Shown: piece after piece, positions 1 through 5,375 of the stretch
Layout of the letters: the number at the start of each line of letters is the position of its first letter
Position numbering within the stretch: the first letter of the stretch is position 1
From: Desulfocurvus sp.
Lineage (GTDB): Bacteria > Desulfobacterota > Desulfovibrionia > Desulfovibrionales > Desulfovibrionaceae
NCBI RefSeq assembly: GCF_023230885.1
Contig: NZ_JALNWM010000036.1
Location: 1 to 20,052, forward strand
Length of the DNA stretch: 20,052 nt
Reading direction: 5' to 3'
The notes under the pieces: generated by a model
Seen by the model: only the letters and a program-made list of their open reading frames with translations
Database searches by the model: none
What the model was told of the DNA's origin: nothing
Made by a program: the position numbers and the translations under genes

Positions 1-881
1 CTGTGAACCTCCAGCACGCACTGCCCGCCCCCCGCCAGGCGCACGGTGACCTCCCCGCCCCGGGGCTCGGCCTCCAGGGCGCAGCGCAGCAGATTGGACA
101 TCATGGCGCGGCACAACGGCCGCGACCCGGCGGCCACAAGCCTGCGCCCCGGCGCCTCCAGCCCCTCGCCTTCCCAGTCCAGGGCCTCGCCGTCCAGCTC
201 CACCCGCACCCCGACGTCCCGGCGGCGCGCCAGGGCGCGCAATTCGAGCCACACGTCGTCCAGCAGGGCCAGCATGTCCACAGGTTCCGGCCGGTGGCAG
301 TACTCGCCCGCCTCGATCATATCCAGGACCAGGGTTCCGTCGATGTCGTCGACCAGGCGGCGCGCGGTGTGCATCATGCCGCGCAGCAGCTCCTCGTGCT
401 CCCGGTCCAGGGACTCGGCGGACAGGATGGCCTGGGCGCCGCTGACGATGCCCGCCAGCGGCGAGCGCAGCTCGTGCAGCACAAGGCAGCCGTGGCCGCC
501 CCCCAGCAGCCGGTTGGCCTGCCCCAGCATGGCCACGCAGGCATCCTCGTCGGCGGAGGGGTCGCCCTGGCGCGCGCAGTGCTTGCGCAGGTTCTCGACG
601 ATGCTGCGGAACAGCGCGGGATGCCGGGACACCGCCCGGGACACCGTCTCGGAAATCCTGCCATTCATGGCCAAAAGGAAATCGGGGTCCTCGCCCAGCT
701 CGCAGGCGAGGGCCACGACCTTCTTCTCGGACAGGGATCCCGGTTCACCCCGCTCGATCTTGCTCAGATACGAGTGGTGCACCCGGATGCGATCGGCAAC
801 CTTGCGGATGGAGAACCGGGGGTCGTCCCCCAGCAGCGCCTCACGCCGCGTGCGGATGTATTCACCGAATAGCTTTCCCAT
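1..881 (-). CDS. XRE-type HTH domain fused to histidine-kinase-like region (partial, runs off left edge)
   Basis: The reading frame opens at an ATG (881) and stays open for 293 codons to the window edge, so the C-terminus is missing. Residues about 8-70 form an XRE/Cro-type helix-turn-helix (RKVADRIRVHHSYLSKIERG). A linker follows, then a HisKA-like H-box, HELRSPLAGI, with His136 in the phospho-acceptor position. Further on is an N-box-like stretch around 263-270 (NLLRCALE) that should begin the HATPase domain. The usual second N-box asparagine is replaced by Cys267. No transmembrane segment is visible, so the protein is probably cytoplasmic. There is no strong Shine-Dalgarno site. A four-codon ORF (ATG at 895) ends in TAATG overlapping the start, which suggests coupling. 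A plausible role is a one-piece DNA-binding sensor. Whether it has kinase activity is unknown. Domain calls are from motif reading. Confidence 0.85.
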   Translation of the reverse strand, partial: MGKLFGEYIRTRREALLGDDPRFSIRKVADRIRVHHSYLSKIERGEPGSLSEKKVVALACELGEDPDFLLAMNGRISETVSRAVSRHPALFRSIVENLRKHCARQGDPSADEDACVAMLGQANRLLGGGHGCLVLHELRSPLAGIVSGAQAILSAESLDREHEELLRGMMHTARRLVDDIDGTLVLDMIEAGEYCHRPEPVDMLALLDDVWLELRALARRRDVGVRVELDGEALDWEGEGLEAPGRRLVAAGSRPLCRAMMSNLLRCALEAEPRGGEVTVRLAGGGQCVLEVH

Positions 882-930
882 TACACACCATTCATTTTTT
901 CCCGTTTTTCCCGGTTTTTTCTCACTATTT

Positions 931-950
931 TGGCTACGGTACAGTAGCCA
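931..950. promoter_or_regulatory. 20-bp palindrome, candidate operator between divergent genes
   Basis: TGGCTAC and GTAGCCA arms flank a GTAC core. The only asymmetry is one mismatched pair either side of the core (G938 and A943). The centre lies about 60 bases upstream of the HTH/kinase ATG and about 200 bases upstream of the plus-strand gene at 1142. The size and symmetry suit a dimeric HTH repressor. On the minus strand it would fall between a weak -35 (TTGTGG, 948-953) and an A/T-rich stretch near 922-930. Autoregulation by the adjacent HTH protein is inference. Confidence 0.5.
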
Positions 951-1009
951 CAAGAATTTTGACAAGCGCAAAGCCGCGCTGTCCGGGAAACACGGTGGAA
1001 GGCCGATAA

Positions 1010-1099
1010 ATGACCAAGGAAAAAGGGATGGAAACCCCCGCCCGGACGGACGGGAGCCTTTCGCGCATTGCCTGGCCCGGGGTTTTCCTGTACGCCTGA
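1010..1099 (+). CDS. Possible 29-residue leader peptide or small protein
   Basis: ATG (1010) is preceded by AAGG seven bases upstream and opens 29 codons before TGA at 1097. The predicted peptide starts MTKEKGMETP and ends WPGVFLYA. Third-position G/C is moderate, lower than in the surrounding genes. It sits 42 bases before the plus-strand gene at 1142 and could be a translated leader or a chance ORF. No family is recognised. Confidence 0.25.
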   Translation: MTKEKGMETPARTDGSLSRIAWPGVFLYA

Positions 1100-1141
1100 A
1101 GTCCCGGATATCGGGAACTCTTTGCCCCGGAGGGGGCGCAA

Positions 1142-1546
1142 ATGCTCTCCAAGGATGCCCTCATAGCCTGGCTGGACCTGCACGGGCTGCTCACGGCCGA
1201 CACGGAGCTCGACGTTCACGACGGCTTTGCCGCCGCCGTGCGAGCAGCTGCGGCCGTGCCGCTCCCGGCCGCGAGACGGCTCGTGCCCTGGAGCCCGGGG
1301 CCGGGGGCCTTCTTTGCGGCCTGTGCCCGCCTGGACGCCTTGGTGGCCGCAGGCCGCCTGGAAATCGCGGAGGCCGTGGTCGCCCTGCACCTGCTGCGCG
1401 CCGGGAACAAGGACCTGCACCGCGAAATCACCCGCCTGGAGCGCCGCCTGCGCAGCGGGCGCCCCCTGCCCGCCGACGCGCCGCTCGCGGCCCGGGAATA
1501 CCTCGGGGCCACGGCGGAGACATTCACCACCCTGGTGGCCGGATAG
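1142..1546 (+). CDS. Hypothetical protein, 134 residues, unknown function
   Basis: The ATG is preceded by GGAGGGG with about six bases of spacing. Codon third positions are overwhelmingly G/C, so this is very probably real. It is the only well-supported plus-strand gene in the window. I do not recognise the family. The protein is Ala/Leu/Arg-rich and looks mostly helical. Residues about 76-106 (AEAVVALHLLRAGNKDLHREITRLERRLRSG) have a heptad-like pattern consistent with a short coiled coil. There is no signal peptide or transmembrane segment. It is transcribed away from the HTH/kinase gene across a shared palindrome, so it may be that regulator's target. It converges on the copper-chaperone-like gene. 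Confidence 0.7.
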   Translation: MLSKDALIAWLDLHGLLTADTELDVHDGFAAAVRAAAAVPLPAARRLVPWSPGPGAFFAACARLDALVAAGRLEIAEAVVALHLLRAGNKDLHREITRLERRLRSGRPLPADAPLAAREYLGATAETFTTLVAG

Positions 1547-1561
1547 CCCCCAAAACGCGGA

Positions 1562-1592
1562 GCCGCCCGCCGCGCCAGGCGCGACGGGCGGC
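1562..1592. terminator. GC-rich stem-loop between convergent genes
   Basis: GCCGCCCG (1562-1569) pairs with CGGGCGGC (1585-1592). After one mismatch, CGCGCC pairs with GGCGCG inside. It lies 15 bases after the plus-strand stop and 22 bases beyond the minus-strand stop at 1615. A shared bidirectional terminator fits, although there is no clear T-tract on either side. Confidence 0.5.
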
Positions 1593-1614
1593 CACAGTGC
1601 CGGGCCACGGGCCC

Positions 1615-1815
1615 CTACTCGGCCTTGCCGGGCTCGAAGCCGACGCCCGCCACGGCCTTCTTCAGGGCCTCGGGGTCCGGGGTGCCATGCACCGTGGCGC
1701 TGGCAGTTTCCAGGCTCACGTCCACGCCGGTCACGCCCGGCACCTTGCCCAGGGCCTCGGTGACGCTGGCCGCGCAATGCTTGCAGGACATACCCCGCAC
1801 TTCCAATCTGATCAT
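1615..1815 (-). CDS. Heavy-metal-associated (HMA) domain protein, CopZ-like copper chaperone
   Basis: This 66-residue protein is a single HMA fold. The metal-binding motif GMSCKHC carries Cys11 and Cys14 after the first beta strand. The remainder (VTEALGKVPGVTGVDVSLE) matches the beta-alpha-beta pattern of the family. Proteins of this kind carry Cu(I) in the cytoplasm to P-type ATPases. A strong AAGGAGGAG site precedes the ATG. The start overlaps the hisA stop as ATGA, so it is probably translated with hisA. No copper ATPase is nearby, so the metal and partner are inferred from the family. It appears to be the last gene of the hisB-hisA set. Confidence 0.88.
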   Translation of the reverse strand: MIRLEVRGMSCKHCAASVTEALGKVPGVTGVDVSLETASATVHGTPDPEALKKAVAGVGFEPGKAE

Positions 1816-2552
1816 GATACTCCTCCTTGGGCGGCGATCCAGCCCTGGGCCTGGGCCAGGTCGAGGGTTCCGGCGTAGATGGCCCGTCCGGTGATGGCCC
1901 CCTCCAGGCCCTTGGCCGTCAGGGGGTACAGCGCCTTGATGTCGTCCAGGGTATGCACGCCCCCGGCGGCGATGACCGGCAGCCCCGCCGCCTCGCACAG
2001 GCGCTCCAGGGCGGCGGTGTTCACGCCGGTCTGCATGCCGTCGCGGCTGATGTCGGTGTAGATGACAAAGGCGGCGCCCTGCTCGCGCAGGCGGGGCAGC
2101 ACGTCGAACACGTCCTGGCCGGCGTCCTGCACCCAGCCCTTGGTCTTCAGCCTGCCGTCCACCGCGTCCAGGGACACGCCCACCCGGCCCGGCAGGGCCG
2201 CGCACAGCTCGCCGAACAGCCCCGGGTCTTCCAGGGCCACCGTGCCGATGATCAGTCGCGCCACCCCCGCGCGGACATAGGCCTGCGCGGTGTCCAGGTC
2301 GCGGATGCCGCCGCCCAGCTGCACGGGGATGTCCAGCTCGGCGCAGATGCGGCGGATCAGCTCGAAATTGCGGGGCTGGCCGGAAAAGGCGCCGTCCAGG
2401 TCGACCACATGCAGGTAGCGCGCGCCCTGGGCCGCCCAGTGCCGGGCCATGGCCGCGGGGTCGTCGCCGAACACGGTGACCTGGTCGGCCAGGCCCTGGC
2501 GCAGGCGCACGCACTTGCCGTCCTTGATGTCCACGGCGGGAAAGACAATCAC
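1812..2552 (-). CDS. hisA: Phosphoribosylformimino-5-aminoimidazole carboxamide ribotide isomerase
   Basis: HisA is a TIM-barrel isomerase that opens the ribose ring of ProFAR to give PRFAR in histidine synthesis. The 246-residue product starts MIVFPAVDIKDG, with the catalytic Asp8. The second catalytic Asp is in SLDAVDG (Asp129). Phosphate-binding motifs LGGGIR (79-84), IIGTVA and AAGGV are also present. The chosen start is GTG (2552), which gives the family's normal N-terminus and has AAGGAG eight bases upstream. The GTG overlaps the stop of the upstream lipoprotein gene (GTGA). The stop overlaps the next ATG. Length is normal. HisA rather than HisF is indicated by the N-terminus and the GRAIYAGTLDL region. 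Confidence 0.96.
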   Translation of the reverse strand: MIVFPAVDIKDGKCVRLRQGLADQVTVFGDDPAAMARHWAAQGARYLHVVDLDGAFSGQPRNFELIRRICAELDIPVQLGGGIRDLDTAQAYVRAGVARLIIGTVALEDPGLFGELCAALPGRVGVSLDAVDGRLKTKGWVQDAGQDVFDVLPRLREQGAAFVIYTDISRDGMQTGVNTAALERLCEAAGLPVIAAGGVHTLDDIKALYPLTAKGLEGAITGRAIYAGTLDLAQAQGWIAAQGGVS

Positions 2553-3190
2553 AATCCAAGCTCCTTGAGTCCGGCGGCCACGCCCTCGCGGGCCAGTTCC
2601 CCTGCGCTGACCCACTTGCCCCCGCGCTCGATGAACTTCCCGGCCTTGAGGAAATTCTCGGTCAGGGACTGCTGGGTCTCCTCGAACTTGTAGCGCGCGC
2701 CGAAGCTCTCGCCGCGCACGTCCACGAGATGCAGCCACAGGGTCACCGAGGCCGGGCGGCGCACGGACACGTCGCTGCCCTCGCGCTCGTGCCAGGCGGT
2801 GACCTGCGGGACGAGCAGCCAGTCCACATCCAGGCAGCGGCCCACGGCCAGCCAGTGCCCCAGGGCCCGGCGGGAGCCGGTTTCCCCGGCCAGGACCGTC
2901 TCCTCGCACTGGCGCACGGCCTGCGGCCCCAGGGCCGGACCGCGCGACAGCCCCTGGAGCAGCGCGGCGTCGAGGCTGTCCAGGTCCTCGGGGCGCACGG
3001 CGGGCACGCCATCGTCCAGGTAGCCGCCAAGCACCTCGCCCGACGAGGCGGGAACGTCGAACCCGGCCACGGCCAGGGAACCCGAGGGGCCCTCCTGGGC
3101 CACGGCCGGAGCGCGCCGACACCCGGCCCCCAGGGCCAGGAGCAGCAGCGCCGCCAGGGCCAACGCGATGAAGCGGGAACGGTTCGGCAT
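2549..3190 (-). CDS. Probable lipoprotein of unknown function inside the his genes
   Basis: The 213-residue protein has a basic N-terminus (MPNRSR), a hydrophobic stretch (7-20) and a cysteine at 24 in LGAGC, a slightly imperfect lipobox. The mature part has an AVAGF strand near the start. A block near residues 120-150 includes DVDWLLVPQVTAWHE, followed by a PASVTLWLHLVDV strand. The C-terminal part contains FEETQQSLTENFLKAGKF. This pattern recalls CsgG/LpoB-like periplasmic lipoproteins, but I cannot assign a family. Its ATG shares one base with the hisB stop (TGATG), and its stop overlaps the hisA GTG. The three genes are therefore translationally coupled. No histidine-synthesis role is evident. 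Codon use matches its neighbours. Confidence 0.8.
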   Translation of the reverse strand: MPNRSRFIALALAALLLLALGAGCRRAPAVAQEGPSGSLAVAGFDVPASSGEVLGGYLDDGVPAVRPEDLDSLDAALLQGLSRGPALGPQAVRQCEETVLAGETGSRRALGHWLAVGRCLDVDWLLVPQVTAWHEREGSDVSVRRPASVTLWLHLVDVRGESFGARYKFEETQQSLTENFLKAGKFIERGGKWVSAGELAREGVAAGLKELGL

Positions 3191-3777
3191 CAGTCCAGAC
3201 TCCCCTTGGTGCTGGTCACGCCCTCGCGGGTCCTGGCCACCGCCTGCCCCAGGGCCAGGCCGAAGCCCTTGAAGGCCGATTCCAGCAGGTGGTGGCCGTT
3301 GCGGCCGTAAAGGAAATTGATGTGCAGGTTCAGCCCCGCGCGCTGGGCAACGGACTTGAAGAACTCGCGCCACACGTCCTTCTCGTCCCCGGCGATGATG
3401 GCGGGCACGGGGCCGTCCTCGTAGACCAGATAGGGGCGCCCGGAGATGTCCACGACCACCTCGGTCAGGGCCTCGTCCATGGGCACCCGGGCCAGGCCGA
3501 TGCGCGCGATGCCGCGCTTGTCGCCCAGGGCCTCGGCCAGGACCTGGCCCAGGCACAGCCCCACATCCTCCAGGGTATGGTGCGCGTCGACCTCCAGGTC
3601 GCCCCGGCAGGTCAGGGTCAGGTCCATCCGCGCCCAGAAGGCGAGCAGGGTCAGCATGTGGTCGGCAAAGCCCACGCCGGTGGCGATCTCGGCCTTGCCG
3701 CTGCCGTCCAGGTTCAGGGCGACCTCGACGCGGGTCTCCTTGGTGGCCCGCTCGTAGCGGGCACTGCGGGTGTTCAT
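3190..3777 (-). CDS. hisB: Imidazoleglycerol-phosphate dehydratase
   Basis: HisB dehydrates imidazole glycerol phosphate to imidazole acetol phosphate in histidine synthesis. The 195-residue product is monofunctional, without the phosphatase domain found in enterics. Metal-binding motifs are GFADHML (His40), DAHHTLEDVG (His66, His67, Glu70) and GRNGHHLLE (His162, His163, Glu166), the two-half arrangement of the family. The ATG at 3777 is chosen because GGAG lies six bases upstream and the protein then starts MNTRSARYERATKET. An upstream in-frame extension exists but would cross the likely promoter. It is the first gene of the hisB-lipoprotein-hisA-HMA set. Confidence 0.96.
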   Translation of the reverse strand: MNTRSARYERATKETRVEVALNLDGSGKAEIATGVGFADHMLTLLAFWARMDLTLTCRGDLEVDAHHTLEDVGLCLGQVLAEALGDKRGIARIGLARVPMDEALTEVVVDISGRPYLVYEDGPVPAIIAGDEKDVWREFFKSVAQRAGLNLHINFLYGRNGHHLLESAFKGFGLALGQAVARTREGVTSTKGSLD

Positions 3778-3832
3778 GGCGGTCTCCGTGGTCGTTGCGG
3801 GCGCGCGGCGGGCACGGCACCCGCCAGGATCA

Positions 3833-3861
3833 ATCATGCTCCAAATCCCGGGCGGCGTCAA
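3833..3861 (-). promoter_or_regulatory. Sigma-70-like promoter for hisB
   Basis: On the minus strand, TTGACG (3856-3861) and CATGAT (3833-3838) are separated by exactly 17 bases. The -35 matches consensus at five of six positions and the -10 at four of six. Transcription would begin near 3826, about 50 bases before the hisB ATG. Confidence 0.55.
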
Positions 3862-3866
3862 AGTTT

Positions 3867-3889
3867 CCGCGCGGATGCGCGCCGCGCGG
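3867..3889 (-). terminator. Possible stem-loop at the end of tatC
   Basis: CCGCGCGG (3867-3874) pairs with CCGCGCGG (3882-3889) around a seven-base loop, immediately after the tatC stop. On the minus strand it is followed by AAACTTTG, not a true T-tract. It overlaps nothing coding and sits just upstream of the hisB promoter. Confidence 0.35.
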
Positions 3890-3890
3890 C

Positions 3891-4964
3891 CTAGGCGGCG
3901 GCCTGTTCTTCCTCTTCGCTGGGCGCGGGCTTCTTGCCGAAGAAATGCGCCAGCCAGATGCCGACCTCGTAGAGCATGATCAGCGGAATGGCCATCAGGG
4001 ACTGCGAGGCGGGGTCGGGCGGCGTGAGCAGCGCACCGACGATGAACGCGCCCAGGATGGCGTACTTGCGGCTGCGGCGCAGCCCGGCGGCCGAAACCAC
4101 GCCCAGGCGCGCCAGGAAGAAGATCGCCAGCGGCAGCTCGAAGGCGATGCCGAAGGCGAACAACAACTTCAGGCCCATGGACAGCGACTCCTTCACCGAG
4201 GGCAGCATGACCATGAACTCGTTGTCGAAACTGGAGAAGAACTCATAGGCCAGAGGGGTGACCTTGTAGTAGCTGAACAGCGCGCCGCCCACGAACAGCA
4301 GGGCCGAGACGAAGGCCAGGGGAGCGATGTAGCGTTTCTCCTCCTTGTACAGCCCCGGGGCGATGAAGGCCCACATCTGGTAGAAGGAATACGGGCTGGT
4401 CAGGAAAATACCGGCCACTGCTGCCAGCTTGATATAGGTGATGAAACCTTCTGCCGGGCTGGTGTATATCAGGTGGCCGCCGGAGACGAAGGGCATCAGC
4501 GGATCGATGATGAAGCGGTAGAGGTGCTCCGCGAAGGCGTAGGACACGCAGGCGCCGACGACCACGGCTATGGCCGCCCGGGTCAGGCGGATGCGCAGCT
4601 CCTCCAGGTGGTCCAGCAGGCCCATCTCCCGGAGCTGCCCCTCGCCCTGCTCCTGGTCGTCCCCGTCCTGCGGGTCGGCCTGGACGGCGGCGGCGGCGTC
4701 GGGAACCGCGGCCGGTTCCGGCCCGCCGTCGTCGGGCCCGCCCGAGGGCGCGCCGGGGTCGCCGCCCGCGTCACCGGCGGCGGCGCCTTCCGGCGCGGCG
4801 TCTGCGCTCGCGGCAGTGCCGGGCGCCGCGGCGTCGGACGCGTCAGGGGCGCCAGCCCCGGGGGCATCGGGGGCCGGCTGGTTCGCGTGGGGCTCAGGCG
4901 TCCGGGGCGCGCTGTCCCCGGAAGCGCTCCGGTCCAGTTCTTCGGGCTTGCGGTCCTCGGTCAT
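3891..4964 (-). CDS. tatC: Sec-independent protein translocase TatC with long acidic N-terminal extension
   Basis: TatC is the membrane receptor for twin-arginine signal peptides, working with TatB. The canonical core starts near residue 114 (MGLLDHLEELRIRL). It contains the family signatures SPAEGFITYIKLA, FYQMWAFIAPGLYKEEKR, FGIAFELPL and LTPPDPASQSLMAIPL, with six hydrophobic segments. The 357-residue length exceeds the usual ~250 because residues 1-110 are an Ala/Pro/Gly/Asp-rich, acidic and probably disordered tract. That tract keeps the strong G/C third-position bias, and GGAG-type sequence precedes the ATG at 4964, so I accept the long form. An internal start at Met114 is conceivable, but its GGGAG is too close. 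The C-terminus is also charged (SEEEEQAAA). It lies 18 bases after tatB. Confidence 0.95.
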   Translation of the reverse strand: MTEDRKPEELDRSASGDSAPRTPEPHANQPAPDAPGAGAPDASDAAAPGTAASADAAPEGAAAGDAGGDPGAPSGGPDDGGPEPAAVPDAAAAVQADPQDGDDQEQGEGQLREMGLLDHLEELRIRLTRAAIAVVVGACVSYAFAEHLYRFIIDPLMPFVSGGHLIYTSPAEGFITYIKLAAVAGIFLTSPYSFYQMWAFIAPGLYKEEKRYIAPLAFVSALLFVGGALFSYYKVTPLAYEFFSSFDNEFMVMLPSVKESLSMGLKLLFAFGIAFELPLAIFFLARLGVVSAAGLRRSRKYAILGAFIVGALLTPPDPASQSLMAIPLIMLYEVGIWLAHFFGKKPAPSEEEEQAAA

Positions 4965-4982
4965 GGGCTCTTCGCGCTCCGG

Positions 4983-5300
4983 TCAGGCGCCCTGGGCGGG
5001 CTCTTTGGTGGTCTGGGTGGCAGCCTCGGCGGAGGCGGCGGGCTCGGCCTTGGCCGGGGCGGCCTTGGGCGCGGCGTCCTCGGGCAGGAGCTCGCTCTTG
5101 GCCCTGGCCACGCGCTCCTGGCGCTCGGCGCGGTCCACCTCGGCGTTGATGGTCCGCTGCACGTCGCCGGTCACGCGCTTGAATTCACCGAAGGTCTTGC
5201 CCAGGGTCCGCGCGATCTGGGGCAGCTTCTTGGGGCCGACCACAAGCAGCGCCACAACGACGATCAGCAGGATTTCCATGGAACCGATGGAACCGAACAT
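4983..5300 (-). CDS. tatB: Twin-arginine translocase subunit TatB (TatA/B family)
   Basis: The 105-residue protein starts MFGSIGSMEILLIVVVALLV, a single N-terminal membrane helix. The hinge VGPKKLP leads into an amphipathic helix (ARTLGKTFGEFKRVTGDVQR). A charged helix and an Ala/Pro/Glu-rich tail follow. The GP-x-x-LP hinge and the longer helix favour TatB over TatA, which usually has FG before the LP. Glu9, within the membrane helix, fits the polar residue conserved in this family. AAGGGAG precedes the ATG. The stop is 18 bases from tatC, so the pair is probably cotranscribed. No separate tatA is in this window. Confidence 0.9.
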   Translation of the reverse strand: MFGSIGSMEILLIVVVALLVVGPKKLPQIARTLGKTFGEFKRVTGDVQRTINAEVDRAERQERVARAKSELLPEDAAPKAAPAKAEPAASAEAATQTTKEPAQGA

Positions 5301-5342
5301 GGCACTCCCTTCGCGTAACAGGTGATCGGGGTTGGCGGGGCC

Positions 5343-5369
5343 GCCGGGGGCGCGCGGGGCGCCCCCGGC
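5343..5369 (-). terminator. Strong GC stem-loop just after guaA
   Basis: An 11-bp perfect stem, GCCGGGGGCGC (5343-5353) with GCGCCCCCGGC (5359-5369), encloses a five-base loop. It begins six bases after the guaA stop and is not followed by a T-tract. It may end or stabilise the gua transcript before tatB. Confidence 0.45.
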
Positions 5370-5375
5370 CAGCCG

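Noticed and set aside
959..964. Perfect plus-strand TTGACA before the gene at 1142
   Set aside because: No reasonable -10 element lies 16-18 bases downstream; the sequence there is G/C-rich.
881..1777. A 298-residue minus-strand open frame
   Set aside because: It covers the divergent control region and the antisense of the plus-strand gene. Only its last four codons (the small ORF at 895) might matter.
46..1878. A 610-residue plus-strand open frame at the left end
   Set aside because: It runs opposite the HTH/kinase gene and through the palindrome region, and overlaps both the 134-residue gene and the HMA gene. It has Ser/Arg-rich shadow composition and no domain.
3778..3861. Longer hisB form with 28 extra N-terminal residues
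   Set aside because: The extension crosses the proposed -35/-10 promoter and is not HisB-like. GGAG sits at the right distance from the ATG at 3777.
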